Position numbers and translations under genes: made by a program
Shown: in pieces, positions 1 to 9,438 of the stretch
Position numbering within the stretch: position 1 is the stretch's first letter
Layout: each line of letters opens with the position of its first letter
The notes under the pieces: model-generated
Databases searched by the model: none
Told to the model about the DNA's origin: nothing
Seen by the model: only the letters and a program-made list of their open reading frames with translations
From: Opitutus sp. GAS368
Lineage (GTDB): Bacteria > Verrucomicrobiota > Verrucomicrobiia > Opitutales > Opitutaceae
Assembly (NCBI GenBank): GCA_945871085.1
Contig: CAMBVX010000018.1
Span: 1 to 39,738 of the forward strand
DNA: 39,738 nucleotides
Direction of reading: 5' to 3'

Positions 1-1217
1 GCGGCGCGGAGTGCTTGGTGCGAAGGACCGCGCACGGAGTCGGCGGGGCCTTGCCACGGTTGCGCGGGCCGGCGGTTGAGCAGGTAGAGAAATCCCCCGG
101 AGCGCACCGACCGGCCGTGCGCCTCGTAGTCGTGCCAGTTGTGTTCGGAAAATGCGTGTTGGCGCACCGGGGTGGCCGGGTTTTGCAACACGGGCAAAAA
201 ACTTACACCTTGCATCGTGGGAGCGACCGGCACGCCGGCAGCGGTCAGCACGGTCGGCGCGACGTCGATCGCGCTCACGAGCGAAGCCGACGGTTGGCCG
301 GGCAGCGCGAGGCCGGCGGGCCAGTGGGCGATGAAATACGTCTTCATCCCCGAGTCGTGCAGACGCGTCTTGGCGCGGGGAAAGGCACGCGCGTTGTCGG
401 CCATCACGAGAATGAGCGTGTTGGCGAGCGTGCCTTCTTTTTCGAGCGCGGCGACGACCTGGCCGACGTAGTGGTCGAAGCGGGTGACTTCATTGTAGTA
501 AGAGGCGAGATCTGCGCGCGTCGCGGCGTCGTCGTGCAAATACGCCGGCACGCGGACGGCGGCGGGCTCGTGTTTTGGTCCGTAGAGTTTGGGTTGCCAC
601 TCGAGATCGCCGTCCCAGTCGCGATGGGCGTCGAGCGCCGCGAACCAAAAGAAAAACGGTTTATCCTTCGGGCGCTCTTGGACGACTTTCACCCAGTTTC
701 CGTGGCCGCCGCTGTTGCCGGGGATTTTCCCTGTGTCGACGTGGTCAAACGGTGCGGGCTGCGGCGACTCGCCGGCCGCAGGCGCCTCGAAGGTCATGTG
801 ATGTTTGCCGCTAAGGGCGGTGTAGTAGCCGGCGTCGCGGAGCAGGCGCGGAAACCACGGCAGGTGCGCGGCGATGGGTTGGTGGAGTTCGGAGGCGCGG
901 CCGTTGTTGTGCGGGTAGCGGCCGGTCACGATGCTGCTGCGGCTCGGGCTGCAACTGCTCGCGGTCAAATACGCAGCGTCGAAGCGGCGGCCGTTCGCGG
1001 CCAAGCGGTCGATGTGCGGCGTGCGCGCGGCGGGGTTGCCGGTGCAGCCGAGGTCGTCCGAGCTTATGTCGTCGGCGATGAAGAGAATCACGTTGGGGCG
1101 CTTGGCGGGGGAGGTGGTGGCAGCGACGGCGGAGGACGGAACCAAGGCCAGCAACAGGGTTGCGCAAAACAATCCGGCGCGAGCGAACGGGCGGCCCGAA
1201 AGGAGGGTGGGGTGCAT
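1..1217 (-). CDS. Secreted sulfatase (N-sulfoglucosamine sulfohydrolase-like), 3' end outside window
   Basis: Translation on the minus strand is open from the ATG at 1215-1217 to the window edge, about 405 residues without a stop. Residues 1-32 form a signal peptide ending in SSAVAA. PNVILFIADD (41-50) carries the first metal-binding aspartates. CSPSR (89-93) is the sulfatase signature whose Cys89 is converted to formylglycine. GYYTALSGKHHM and ILVMADNARAFPRAKTRLHD (the second metal site, with Ala where Gly is usual) follow, then HDSGMKTYFIAHWP, typical of family S1 sulfatases close to heparan N-sulfatase (SGSH). It should hydrolyse sulfate esters or sulfamates on polysaccharides outside the cytoplasm. 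It is divergent from the PSD1 gene at 1358, with 140 bp between. The C-terminal end is not visible and the exact substrate cannot be read from sequence. Confidence 0.93.
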   Translation of the reverse strand, partial: MHPTLLSGRPFARAGLFCATLLLALVPSSAVAATTSPAKRPNVILFIADDISSDDLGCTGNPAARTPHIDRLAANGRRFDAAYLTASSCSPSRSSIVTGRYPHNNGRASELHQPIAAHLPWFPRLLRDAGYYTALSGKHHMTFEAPAAGESPQPAPFDHVDTGKIPGNSGGHGNWVKVVQERPKDKPFFFWFAALDAHRDWDGDLEWQPKLYGPKHEPAAVRVPAYLHDDAATRADLASYYNEVTRFDHYVGQVVAALEKEGTLANTLILVMADNARAFPRAKTRLHDSGMKTYFIAHWPAGLALPGQPSASLVSAIDVAPTVLTAAGVPVAPTMQGVSFLPVLQNPATPVRQHAFSEHNWHDYEAHGRSVRSGGFLYLLNRRPAQPWQGPADSVRGPSHQALRA

Positions 1218-1357
1218 GGATGGCAATATTTCTGCCTTGGCACGGGCTTTCAAACTCCAATCTGCGCCAGCCGCTGATTCCAGCAGTCCGGCGAGTATTT
1301 TGAGGCGGAGGTAGACATGGCGGCAAAACGCCACTTAGTCTTTTCCTCACTGACCCC
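1218..1357. promoter_or_regulatory. Divergent intergenic region between sulfatase and first PSD1 gene
   Basis: This 140-bp gap must hold the start signals of both the sulfatase (minus) and the PSD1 gene (plus). No convincing -35/-10 pair or strong Shine-Dalgarno is visible. At 1238-1251 it contains the reverse complement of GAAAGCCCGTGCCA, a 14-mer that recurs at 39485-39498 in the chrA leader and may be a fragment of a dispersed repeat. Confidence 0.3.
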
Positions 1358-4300
1358 ATGGCTTTTTACCCAAAGACGAATTTCTCTGCGTGGACGATTG
1401 CTGGCCTGAGTTTTTCCCTGCTCGCTGCGACATCGGTTTCCGGAGCGGCGGCCGCGTCCGCCAAGATCGAGTATAACGCGCAGATCCAGCCGATCCTCGC
1501 CGAGAATTGTTTCTCGTGTCACGGGCCTGACTCCGCCGGCCGGAAGGCCAAGCTCCGCCTGGATCGCGCGGAGTTTGCGACGGCGGTGCGCGGCGAGCAC
1601 GAGGCGGCCATCATCGTGGGAAAACCCGACGCCAGTCCGTTGGTCGAACGCATTTTTTCCACCGACACGGAAGAGATCATGCCGCCCCCGGACTCGCACA
1701 AAACGCTCAAGCCCGAGGAAAAGGCGTTACTCAAGCGGTGGATCGCGGAGGGCGCATCCTATCAAGAGCACTGGTCCTTGCTGGCGCCGGTGCGGCCGGC
1801 GGTGCCGGCGGCAACCGGTGCAACGCAGAAATGGGCACGCAATCCCATCGATGCGTTGGTCGCTCAAACCCTCACGTCGGCCGGACTCAAGCCGAGTCGC
1901 ACCGAAGAGCCCGCGCGTTTGCTGCGGCGCGTGACGTTCGACCTCACGGGCCTGCCGCCGACGCCGGAGGACCTTGCGGCGTTTGTGCGCGATCCGTCGT
2001 CTGCGGCCTACGACCGTGCCGTGGATCGGCTGCTCACGACCGACGCGTCCGCCGAGCAGTTCACCCGGCAATGGCTCGACGCGATCCGCTACGCCGACAC
2101 GCACGGCATCCACATCGACAACTACCGCACGATTTGGCCGTTTCGCGACTGGGTGGTCGGCGCGTTTCGCCAGAATATGCCGTTCGATCAGTTCACGGTC
2201 GAACAGATGGCCGGCGACCTCCTGCCCAATCCGTCGCTGGAGCAAAAGGTCGCGTCCGGTTTCAACCGCTGTCTGCCGACGACGAGTGAGGGCGGCGCGA
2301 TCGCCGCCGAATACGAGGCGATCTACGCGAAGGACCGCGTCGAGACCATGTCCACGGTATGGCTCGGTCTCACGACGGGCTGTGCCGCGTGTCACGATCA
2401 CAAATTTGATCCGGTGAGCACCAAAGATTTTTATGCGCTCACGGCTTTTTTCCGCAACAACACGATGCCCGCGATGGACGGCAACGTGTCCGACACGCGG
2501 CCGAATCTGTTTGTCCCGGCGGTCGGGGATCGCGCGCGCTCTCACGCGCTGGAGGCGGAGATCGCTGCCGCGAAAGCGGCGGTGCAGGCCCGCGCCAGCG
2601 AAGCGGCGGTCGAGGCCGAATTCGCGCAGTGGCTGGAAACGGCCACGACGCTCACACCTGCCCCGCGCGACCGCACGATTAAGTTGCACGTGGCGCTCGC
2701 CGACGCGTTCGGGCCCGAGGGTGTGGAAGGTATTTACGGTCCCGCGCCCAAAATCAACGGCGTCGACCGCGTGCTCGGGCCGGCGGTGCCGTTTATGCGT
2801 GAGGGTGCCGAGAGTTTTGGGTTACTGGTCCGCATCGATGGCACGCCGAGCGGGACGTTGCTGTCGTCGTATGGCGAGGCGGGGAAGGGCACGGGTTGGG
2901 AACTGTTGCTGGAGAACGGGAAAATCGGACTCCACGTCGCGGACGGAACCGGTCGCGTCGAGGCGCGCGGGGTCGCCAATGCCGCGCTCTCGCCAGGTAA
3001 ATGGCATCACGTGCTCCTGAGTTTCGACGCCGCATCGCTGCGCAGCCGCACGATCGAAGTTTTCGTTGATGGCAAGGGCGTAGCCAACTCGACGGTGTCG
3101 GCGCACCTGCCGGTGGATATTGTGCCCATCGCGCCATTACGTCTCGGCGCGCGCACATCCGAGGCCGGCGGCGCGGCCGCGCAACTCACCGGCGGCGACG
3201 TGTGGGTGCAGGATCTGCGGCGTTATGCACGCGGGTTCATCGTCGCTGATCTCAAGCCGTTGTCCGAGGTGATCGACACGCACGCGGCCTTAAAAGCTCC
3301 GGCGGAGAAGCGCACGGCAGCGCAGAAGAAAACCCTGCGCGCGCATTACGTGGCCGCCAGCGATGCCCCTTCGCTGCCGCTCGCGGCGAAGCTGGATGGT
3401 TTGCTCGGCGAAGAGGAAACGCTGCGCCGTCGCGGCGGTGTGACGTTGGTCATGGAGGAGAAGAAAGACTCCGAGGCTTTCGCTCACGTGCTCACGCGGG
3501 GTGAGTATTCGCAGCTCGGCGAGAAAGTTTCCGCGACGACGCCGGCGGTGCTGCCGCCGCTCCCGGCTGACGCCCCGCGCAACCGCCTCTCGCTCGCGCG
3601 TTGGCTGGTCGACGCGAAGAATCCGCTCACGGCCCGCGTGACCGCGAATCGCGTGTGGCAGGGTTTTTTTGGCACGGGCCTCGTGGAGTCGGCCGGTGAC
3701 TTTGGCGTCACGGGGAGTCGGCCCTCGCATCCCGAGTTGCTTGACTGGCTCGCCGTGGAGTTTCGCGACGGAGGCTGGAACTACCGTCAACTGGTGCGGC
3801 TGATTGTGACGAGTGCGACGTATCGCCAGTCTGCCGTGGTATCGCCCGCGCTCCTCGAACGCGATCCCGCGAACCGACTGCTGGCCCGCGGGCCGCGCTA
3901 TCGCCTCGAAGCGGAACAACTCCGCGATCAGGCCCTCGCCGCGTCCGGTCTGCTCGTGGCGAAGCTCGGGGGCCGCCCCGTGCGCCCTTATCAGCCCGAA
4001 GGCATCTGGGAAGATGTTGCGATGAAGGAGTCGACCACGCGCTTCTATCGCACGGACTCCGGTGAAAATCTCTATCGGCGCTCGCTCTACACGCTGATCA
4101 AACGCACGGCGCTCGCCCCCGCGATGGACATTCTCAACGCTCCGAACCGCGAAGTTTCCTGCGTGCGTCGCGACCGCACAAACACGCCGCTGCAGGCCCT
4201 CGTGACGCTCAACGATCCGCTCTTTGTCGAGGCCTCACGTCAGCTGGCCTCGCGAGCCATGCACGCCGCGCCGGCGTTCGATGCCCGGCTCGACGTCGTG

Positions 4301-4525
4301 TCATTGCGCTTGCTGGGCCGGACGTTTTCCCGGGTGGAGCGCGGCATCGTGCGGCGCACGTTGGACGAGGCGCTCACGACCTATCGCCGTGATCCGGCCG
4401 CGGCGAAACAACTCTTGGCCACTGGAGAGTCTCCTGTGGATGAAAAGATCCCCGCGCCTGAGCTTGCGGCCTGGACGCTCGTCGCGAGCCAGGTGATGAA
4501 CCTCGACGAGTCTTTGACCAAGTAA
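1358..4525 (+). CDS. PSD1-type protein: cytochrome-like CxxCH domain, DUF1549, LamG-like domain, DUF1553
   Basis: Length is 1055 aa. A signal peptide (about 1-34) is followed by a planctomycete cytochrome C (PSCyt1) domain with CFSCH at 51-55, the haem c motif. DUF1549/PSCyt2 spans about 160-365, with FDLTGLPPTPEDL and a second CxxCH (CAACH, 342-346) followed by DHKFDP. A concanavalin/LamG-like region lies at about 480-630 (GKWHHVLLSFD, FVDGKGVAN). DUF1553/PSD1 runs from about 740 to the end (RNRLSLARWLVDAKNPLTAR, NTPLQALVTLNDPLFVEA). The family is abundant in Planctomycetes and Verrucomicrobia. Its biochemical role is not established; an exported redox or polymer-binding role is inferred. 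It ends 5 bp before its DUF1501 partner, so the two are probably cotranscribed. The ATG at 1358 is chosen because it gives a clean signal peptide. Confidence 0.95.
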   Translation: MAFYPKTNFSAWTIAGLSFSLLAATSVSGAAAASAKIEYNAQIQPILAENCFSCHGPDSAGRKAKLRLDRAEFATAVRGEHEAAIIVGKPDASPLVERIFSTDTEEIMPPPDSHKTLKPEEKALLKRWIAEGASYQEHWSLLAPVRPAVPAATGATQKWARNPIDALVAQTLTSAGLKPSRTEEPARLLRRVTFDLTGLPPTPEDLAAFVRDPSSAAYDRAVDRLLTTDASAEQFTRQWLDAIRYADTHGIHIDNYRTIWPFRDWVVGAFRQNMPFDQFTVEQMAGDLLPNPSLEQKVASGFNRCLPTTSEGGAIAAEYEAIYAKDRVETMSTVWLGLTTGCAACHDHKFDPVSTKDFYALTAFFRNNTMPAMDGNVSDTRPNLFVPAVGDRARSHALEAEIAAAKAAVQARASEAAVEAEFAQWLETATTLTPAPRDRTIKLHVALADAFGPEGVEGIYGPAPKINGVDRVLGPAVPFMREGAESFGLLVRIDGTPSGTLLSSYGEAGKGTGWELLLENGKIGLHVADGTGRVEARGVANAALSPGKWHHVLLSFDAASLRSRTIEVFVDGKGVANSTVSAHLPVDIVPIAPLRLGARTSEAGGAAAQLTGGDVWVQDLRRYARGFIVADLKPLSEVIDTHAALKAPAEKRTAAQKKTLRAHYVAASDAPSLPLAAKLDGLLGEEETLRRRGGVTLVMEEKKDSEAFAHVLTRGEYSQLGEKVSATTPAVLPPLPADAPRNRLSLARWLVDAKNPLTARVTANRVWQGFFGTGLVESAGDFGVTGSRPSHPELLDWLAVEFRDGGWNYRQLVRLIVTSATYRQSAVVSPALLERDPANRLLARGPRYRLEAEQLRDQALAASGLLVAKLGGRPVRPYQPEGIWEDVAMKESTTRFYRTDSGENLYRRSLYTLIKRTALAPAMDILNAPNREVSCVRRDRTNTPLQALVTLNDPLFVEASRQLASRAMHAAPAFDARLDVVSLRLLGRTFSRVERGIVRRTLDEALTTYRRDPAAAKQLLATGESPVDEKIPAPELAAWTLVASQVMNLDESLTK

Positions 4526-4530
4526 CCGCC

Positions 4531-6042
4531 ATGAATCCCCTCCCTCCCGCCTGGCAAAACACGTTCGATGCCTACAACGCCGCGCTCACCCGCCGGCAGT
4601 TTTTCCGCCAGACGGGCAGCGGTCTCGGAGTCGCAGCTCTCTCCGCACTCCTCGGTCAACGTGCTTTCGGCGCCGGTGCCGCGCCGACTGGTTCCGCCGC
4701 CGCGACGCTGAACACGGCGATGACGGAGCCCTGGAAAATCGCGCCGAAGGCGAAACGCGCAATCTACATTTCCCTCATCGGTGCACCGTCGCAGCTCGAT
4801 CTCTTTGACTACAAGCCGGCGCTGCAAGGTCGGTTCAAAGAAGACCTCAAGGGCTGGCTAGCGGGGCAGGGTGAGCGGCTCACCGGCATGACAGCCAACC
4901 AAGCGGCGTTTCCGCTCGCGCCCACGACATTCAAGTTTGCGCAGTATGGGCAAAGTGGGATGTGGATTAGCGAGTTGCTGCCGAATATCGCCAAGATGGC
5001 CGACGACCTGTGCTTCATCCGTTCGATGAAGACCGATGCCATCAACCACGAGCCGGCCAACCAGCTCGTCTACACGGGCTCGATGCAGAACGGCAAAGCG
5101 TCGATCGGTTCGTGGCTCTCCTACGGACTCGGCACGCTCAATAAGGATTTGCCCTCGTTCGTGGTCTTGCACGCAAAACACACGAGCCCCTTCTCCAACG
5201 TGCAGGCGATTTCGTCGCGGTTGTGGGGCAGCGGTTATCTGGAGGGTCGCCACGCGGGCGTTTCCTTCCGCTCGCAGGGTGATCCCGTGCTGTATCTCAA
5301 CGACGCGCCGGGCATCCCGCGCGACTTGCGCCGCAAGATGCTCGACGGCCTCGGCGAGCTGAATCGACGCAGCTACGAGCAAATCGGCGATCCCGAGATC
5401 CAAACGCGCACGCAGCAATACGAGTTGGCGTTTCGTATGCAGACGAGTGTGCCCGAGCTCGCGGACATGTCGGGTGAATCGCCCGCCACCTACGAACTCT
5501 ACGGCGAGGAAGCGCGCACGCGCGGTTCGTTTGCGAGTTCGGCGCTGATGGCGCGGCGGCTCGTGGAGCGCGGCGTGCGGTTCGTGCAAATTTTCCACCG
5601 CGGTTGGGACCAGCATGGCAGCCTGCCGCGCGACATCGCGTCCCAGAGCAAAGACGTCGATCGTGCGTGCTACGGTCTCGTGCAAGATCTGAAACAACGT
5701 GGCATGTTGGACGACACCCTCGTGATCTGGGGTGGCGAGTTTGGCCGCACGGTTTACAGCCAAGGCACGCTCACCGAGACCAACTACGGCCGCGACCATC
5801 ACCCGCGCTGTTTCACGATCTGGATGGCGGGCGGCGGCATCAAAGGCGGAGTGGTGCACGGCGAGACCGATGAGATGTCCTACAACATCGTGAAAGATCC
5901 GGTGCACGTGCGCGACCTGCACGCGACGATCCTGCACCTCCTCGGCCTCGATCACGAACGGTTGAGTTTCAAATTCCAGGGCTTGGACCAACGCCTCACG
6001 GGAGTGGTGCCGGCGCAGGTGGTGAAGGCGATTCTGGCGTGA
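4531..6042 (+). CDS. DUF1501 protein, Tat-exported, partner of PSD1 copy 1
   Basis: Length is 503 aa. The N-terminus carries a twin-arginine motif (TRRQFFRQ, about 20-27) and a hydrophobic stretch (GLGVAALSALL), so Tat export of a folded, possibly metal-bound protein is expected. The body has the DUF1501 hallmarks: IGAPSQLDLFDYKP, FIRSMKTDAINHEPA, GWDQHGSLP, WGGEFGRTVYSQG, YGRDHHPRC and a C-terminal KFQGLDQRLTG. DUF1501 has sulfatase/alkaline-phosphatase-like features, with His/Asp residues that could bind metal, but its activity is unproven. It starts 5 bp after the PSD1 gene. Confidence 0.95.
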   Translation: MNPLPPAWQNTFDAYNAALTRRQFFRQTGSGLGVAALSALLGQRAFGAGAAPTGSAAATLNTAMTEPWKIAPKAKRAIYISLIGAPSQLDLFDYKPALQGRFKEDLKGWLAGQGERLTGMTANQAAFPLAPTTFKFAQYGQSGMWISELLPNIAKMADDLCFIRSMKTDAINHEPANQLVYTGSMQNGKASIGSWLSYGLGTLNKDLPSFVVLHAKHTSPFSNVQAISSRLWGSGYLEGRHAGVSFRSQGDPVLYLNDAPGIPRDLRRKMLDGLGELNRRSYEQIGDPEIQTRTQQYELAFRMQTSVPELADMSGESPATYELYGEEARTRGSFASSALMARRLVERGVRFVQIFHRGWDQHGSLPRDIASQSKDVDRACYGLVQDLKQRGMLDDTLVIWGGEFGRTVYSQGTLTETNYGRDHHPRCFTIWMAGGGIKGGVVHGETDEMSYNIVKDPVHVRDLHATILHLLGLDHERLSFKFQGLDQRLTGVVPAQVVKAILA

Positions 6043-6098
6043 CGTGGCGGACGGAATCCGCCTTTGACTCTTCGGGTGCCGTCGACACGGTTTGTCTC

Positions 6099-6659
6099 AT
6101 GCCGCCCGTGACCGCCGCCGCTGAAATGCTGACCGTCGAGGACTACCGTGCCACGCCGGAAGGGACGCGTTATCAGCTCGTCGAGGGAGCGCTTTACCTT
6201 ATGTCACCTTCACCGAGATTCACGCACCAGGCGATCGTATGGAATCTGGTTGGCATCTTGAGCCGCTATCTGGAGCGGCACCCGGTGGGCCGCGCCTTTG
6301 TGGCCCCGTTCGATGTTTTCCTATCGGACAACGATGTCGTGCAGCCGGATGTTTTTTTCGTGGCCAATGACAGGTTGAAGGCGTTGCAGGATGACGGGGT
6401 TCACGGTGCTCCCGACTTGGTGATCGAGGTGCTCTCGCCCTCGACCGCCCAGCTCGACAAAAAAACCAAACGCCGCGTTTATGCGCAGGCGGGCGTGAAG
6501 GAGATGTGGCTCGTCGATCCGCTGCTGTCGCAAATCCAGCGCTACGATTTCGCGAGAGACACCGCGAAGCCGGTTGCGCTCATTGAGGAAAACGAGACGT
6601 TTTCGACGCCCCTGCTGCCGGATTTGACGTTATCGGCAGCGGAGATTTTCAAGCGATAG
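6099..6659 (+). CDS. Uma2 family (DUF820) PD-(D/E)XK nuclease-like protein
   Basis: Length is 186 aa from the ATG at 6099. An in-frame GTG at 6039 overlaps the DUF1501 stop and would add 20 residues without family character, so the ATG is preferred (Uma2 proteins usually begin about ten residues before LTVEDY). Conserved parts seen: YQLVEGALYLMSPSPRFTHQ (25-44), DVVQPDVFFV (79-88), APDLVIEVLSPSTAQLDKK (104-122) and YAQAGVKEMWLVDP (128-141). These match the PD-(D/E)XK fold, with putative active-site Asp84, Glu110 and a Lys around 121-122. The family is widespread in cyanobacteria, Planctomycetes and Verrucomicrobia, and its cellular role is unknown. It follows the first PSD1/DUF1501 pair but has no evident functional tie to it. 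Confidence 0.9.
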   Translation: MPPVTAAAEMLTVEDYRATPEGTRYQLVEGALYLMSPSPRFTHQAIVWNLVGILSRYLERHPVGRAFVAPFDVFLSDNDVVQPDVFFVANDRLKALQDDGVHGAPDLVIEVLSPSTAQLDKKTKRRVYAQAGVKEMWLVDPLLSQIQRYDFARDTAKPVALIEENETFSTPLLPDLTLSAAEIFKR

Positions 6660-6933
6660 GTGCGGTGGATCGTGGTGGCGGGTGTGCCGCCGCAAATTTC
6701 TCATCCTGTTCGCTGGCCGACAGCGGGAGCTTTCTCCGTCTTTCCCGAGAGGCACGAGCTCGTGCGTCGGCACCATCGCCCACATCGCCATCGAACGCCT
6801 TCTGGTAGAGATCGTAGGTCGCAGGCCGGTCAACCGTTGTTGGAATCCTCACGGAGGGCGGTCTCCGCGCAAAAACGAGGGATTGCCTCGGCGCGGCAAG
6901 GTGGCGCATTTTTCCCGCGCTGTGCCCCCTCTG
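6660..6933. other. Intergenic stretch before second PSD1 gene
   Basis: This 274-bp non-coding gap shows no clear promoter, terminator or repeat. Plus-strand translation stays open through it in frame with the next PSD1 gene (from an ATG at 6682), but that extension has no signal peptide or family similarity. A minus-strand reading frame across it looks like unconstrained sequence. Confidence 0.4.
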
Positions 6934-9432
6934 ATGAGCCGTCGGTTCGTTATCCTGCTGTTACCCCTGCTGTCATTTTGGCCGGCGTTCGGAGCGGACG
7001 TGCACATCCCTGCGCAGATCGAGTTTAACCGCGATGTGCGGCCGATTCTGTCGGATAACTGTTTTTCGTGTCACGGACCCGACGCTGCGCATCGCAAGGC
7101 CAAGCTTCGCCTCGACGTGCGCGAGGCGGCGCTCGCCAAAGAGGCCTTTTTACCGGGCAAGCCCGCGGAGAGCGAACTGATCGCGCGGATCCGCTCTTCG
7201 GACGAGGACGAGATCATGCCACCGCCGGACTCACACAAAAAACTCTCCGCGCGCGATAAGGCCGTGCTCGCGCGTTGGATCGCACAGGGCGCCGAATATC
7301 AGAACCACTGGGCCTACGAGCCGCCGGTGAAGGCGTTGCTTCCCGCGGGGGCGAACCCCATCGATGCGCTCATCGCGCGCCGGCTCACGGAGGTCGGGAT
7401 GAAGCCATCGCCCGAGGCCGATCGACGCACACTGATCCGGCGGCTGCGTTCCGATCTGCACGGTTTACCGCCGACCCCGGCGGAGGTGGCGGCGTTTGAA
7501 AACGACCGCGCGCCGGATGCCTACACGCGGCTCGTCGAGCGGTTGCTGGCGAGTCCGCACTACGGCGAGCGCATGGCGCTGGGGTGGCTCGATCTCGTGC
7601 GGTTTGCCGACACCATCGGCTATCACAGCGACAATCCGCGCAATGTCTGGCCGTATCGCGATTGGGTGATTGCGAGTTTCAATGCCAACAAGCGCTTCGA
7701 TCGCTTCACGCTTGAGCAAATTGCCGGTGATCTGTTGCCCGACGCGAGTGTGGAGACGCGCGTGGGTTCGGCGTTCAACCGGTTGTTACTCTCGACCGAA
7801 GAGGGCGGGGCGCAGCCGAAGGATTACGAGGCGCGGATGGTCGCGGACCGCGTTCGCGCCATCGGCACGGCTTGGCTCGGACAGACGACGGGCTGTGCGC
7901 AGTGCCACGACCATAAGTTCGATCCGATCACGCAGCGGGACTTCTACGCGCTGGGAGCGTTCTTTACCGATGTGAAGGAGGCGTCGGTCGGCCGCCGTGA
8001 GGAGGGGATGCTGGTCACCACGCCGGAGCAAGACGCGCGCCTCGCGCAACTCGACGCGGCGGTGACCGCAGCGCGCCGCGCGGTCGCGGATCGTGGTGGG
8101 GAGATCGATGTGGCGCAGACGGAATGGGAGACCGAGAGTGGGGGCGCAACGCAGGGTGCCCCTCGCGACGTCGCGACTGCGTTGAAGAAGGAAAAGGCGA
8201 CGCGCACCGCGAAGGAAAAATCGGCCGTACGCGATCACTTCCGCACCCAAGTCTCCACGGTCGCCCGGGCAGAACTCGACGCGCTCGCCGCCGCCGAGCG
8301 GACACGGAAAGAATTTGCCGACTCACTCCTGCATTGTCTCGTCACCGAGGCGTTGCCCGCATCGCAGCGCCGCACGGTGCGCCTGCTGCCCCGCGGGAAC
8401 TGGATGGACGAGTCGGGTGAAGTGATGAAACCCGCGGTGCCTGGCTACCTGCCACAGCCGAGGCTCGACGGGCGCGAGCCGACGCGGCTCGACCTCGCGC
8501 GGTGGCTCGTCTCGCGCGAGAATCCGCTCACGGCGCGCGCTTTTGTGAATCGCCTCTGGAAACAGTTTTTCGGCACCGCTCTCAGCCGCGTGCCCAGCGA
8601 CCTCGGCGCGCAGGGTGAGACGCCGCTCAATGGACCGCTGCTCGACTGGCTCACGTGCGAGTTTATGGACCGCGGTTGGGACGTGAAACACGTCGTGCGC
8701 ACGATGGTGGCAAGTGCGACCTATCGGCAAATCTCGCTGGCGCCTCCCGCCCAACTCGCGGCTGATGCGGACAACCGCGAGTTCGCGCGGCAGGGACGCT
8801 TCCGTGTTGAGGCGGAGTTGGTGCGCGACGCGGCGCTCGCCGCCGGAGGCCTGCTCTCGCCGCACATTGGTGGGCCGAGCGTGAAACCCTACCAGCCGGC
8901 GCGGTATTGGGAGATGTTAAATTTTCCCGCGCGAGACTACGCCACCGAGCAGGGCGAAGCGCAGTATCGGCGCGGGCTCTACGTCTGGTGGCAGCGCTCC
9001 TTTCTCCACCCGAGCCTACTTGCGTTTGATGCGCCGAACCGCGAGGAGTGCGTCGCCGAGCGCAACCGTTCCAACTTGCCCCAGCAGGCGCTCGTACTGC
9101 TCAACGATCCGACCTACGTCGAGGCGGCCCGCGGTTTGGCGACGCGCATCCTGGCCGAGGGTGCCGGCACGACGGAGGCGCGACTGACGTTCGCGTGGAG
9201 CCGTGCGTTGCAACGTGCCCCGCGCGCCGCGGAAGCGCGCATCGCGACCGCGCTGCTCGACGCCCACCTGCGCGCTTACCGCGCCGATGTGCCGGCGGTG
9301 GACGCGCTCCTCGCGACGGGTGATTCGCCTGTGCCCGTCGGGCTCGACCGCGAAGCCCGCGCCGAACTCGCCGCGTGGACGCACGTCGCGCGCGTGTTGC
9401 TCAACCTCCACGAATTTATCACGCGCGACTGA
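6934..9432 (+). CDS. PSD1-type protein without LamG insert (cytochrome-like, DUF1549, DUF1553)
   Basis: Length is 832 aa. The ATG at 6934 gives a compact signal peptide (MSRRFVILLLPLLSFWPAFG), whereas the upstream in-frame ATG at 6682 adds 84 unlikely residues. The PSCyt1 haem motif CFSCH is at 43-47. DUF1549 contains LHGLPPTPAEV and CAQCH (321-325) followed by DHKFDP. DUF1553 starts near 518 (LDLARWLVSRENPLTAR) and includes NLPQQALVLLNDPTYVEAA. A short helical, charged segment (about 365-460) replaces the LamG-like domain of the other two copies, explaining the smaller size. The role is presumed to be in the envelope, possibly redox or glycan-binding, and is unproven. The DUF1501 partner follows after 6 bp. 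Confidence 0.95.
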   Translation: MSRRFVILLLPLLSFWPAFGADVHIPAQIEFNRDVRPILSDNCFSCHGPDAAHRKAKLRLDVREAALAKEAFLPGKPAESELIARIRSSDEDEIMPPPDSHKKLSARDKAVLARWIAQGAEYQNHWAYEPPVKALLPAGANPIDALIARRLTEVGMKPSPEADRRTLIRRLRSDLHGLPPTPAEVAAFENDRAPDAYTRLVERLLASPHYGERMALGWLDLVRFADTIGYHSDNPRNVWPYRDWVIASFNANKRFDRFTLEQIAGDLLPDASVETRVGSAFNRLLLSTEEGGAQPKDYEARMVADRVRAIGTAWLGQTTGCAQCHDHKFDPITQRDFYALGAFFTDVKEASVGRREEGMLVTTPEQDARLAQLDAAVTAARRAVADRGGEIDVAQTEWETESGGATQGAPRDVATALKKEKATRTAKEKSAVRDHFRTQVSTVARAELDALAAAERTRKEFADSLLHCLVTEALPASQRRTVRLLPRGNWMDESGEVMKPAVPGYLPQPRLDGREPTRLDLARWLVSRENPLTARAFVNRLWKQFFGTALSRVPSDLGAQGETPLNGPLLDWLTCEFMDRGWDVKHVVRTMVASATYRQISLAPPAQLAADADNREFARQGRFRVEAELVRDAALAAGGLLSPHIGGPSVKPYQPARYWEMLNFPARDYATEQGEAQYRRGLYVWWQRSFLHPSLLAFDAPNREECVAERNRSNLPQQALVLLNDPTYVEAARGLATRILAEGAGTTEARLTFAWSRALQRAPRAAEARIATALLDAHLRAYRADVPAVDALLATGDSPVPVGLDREARAELAAWTHVARVLLNLHEFITRD

Positions 9433-9438
9433 CGAACC

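Noticed and set aside
15-1277. Long plus-strand open frame (420 codons) over the sulfatase
   Set aside because: It is the exact antisense register of the sulfatase, whose motifs (CSPSR, GYYTALSGKHH, HDSGMKT) leave no doubt about the true strand.
6682-6933. Upstream start giving 84 extra residues to PSD1 copy 2
   Set aside because: The extension would bury the clear signal peptide beginning at 6934 and has no similarity to the family N-terminus.
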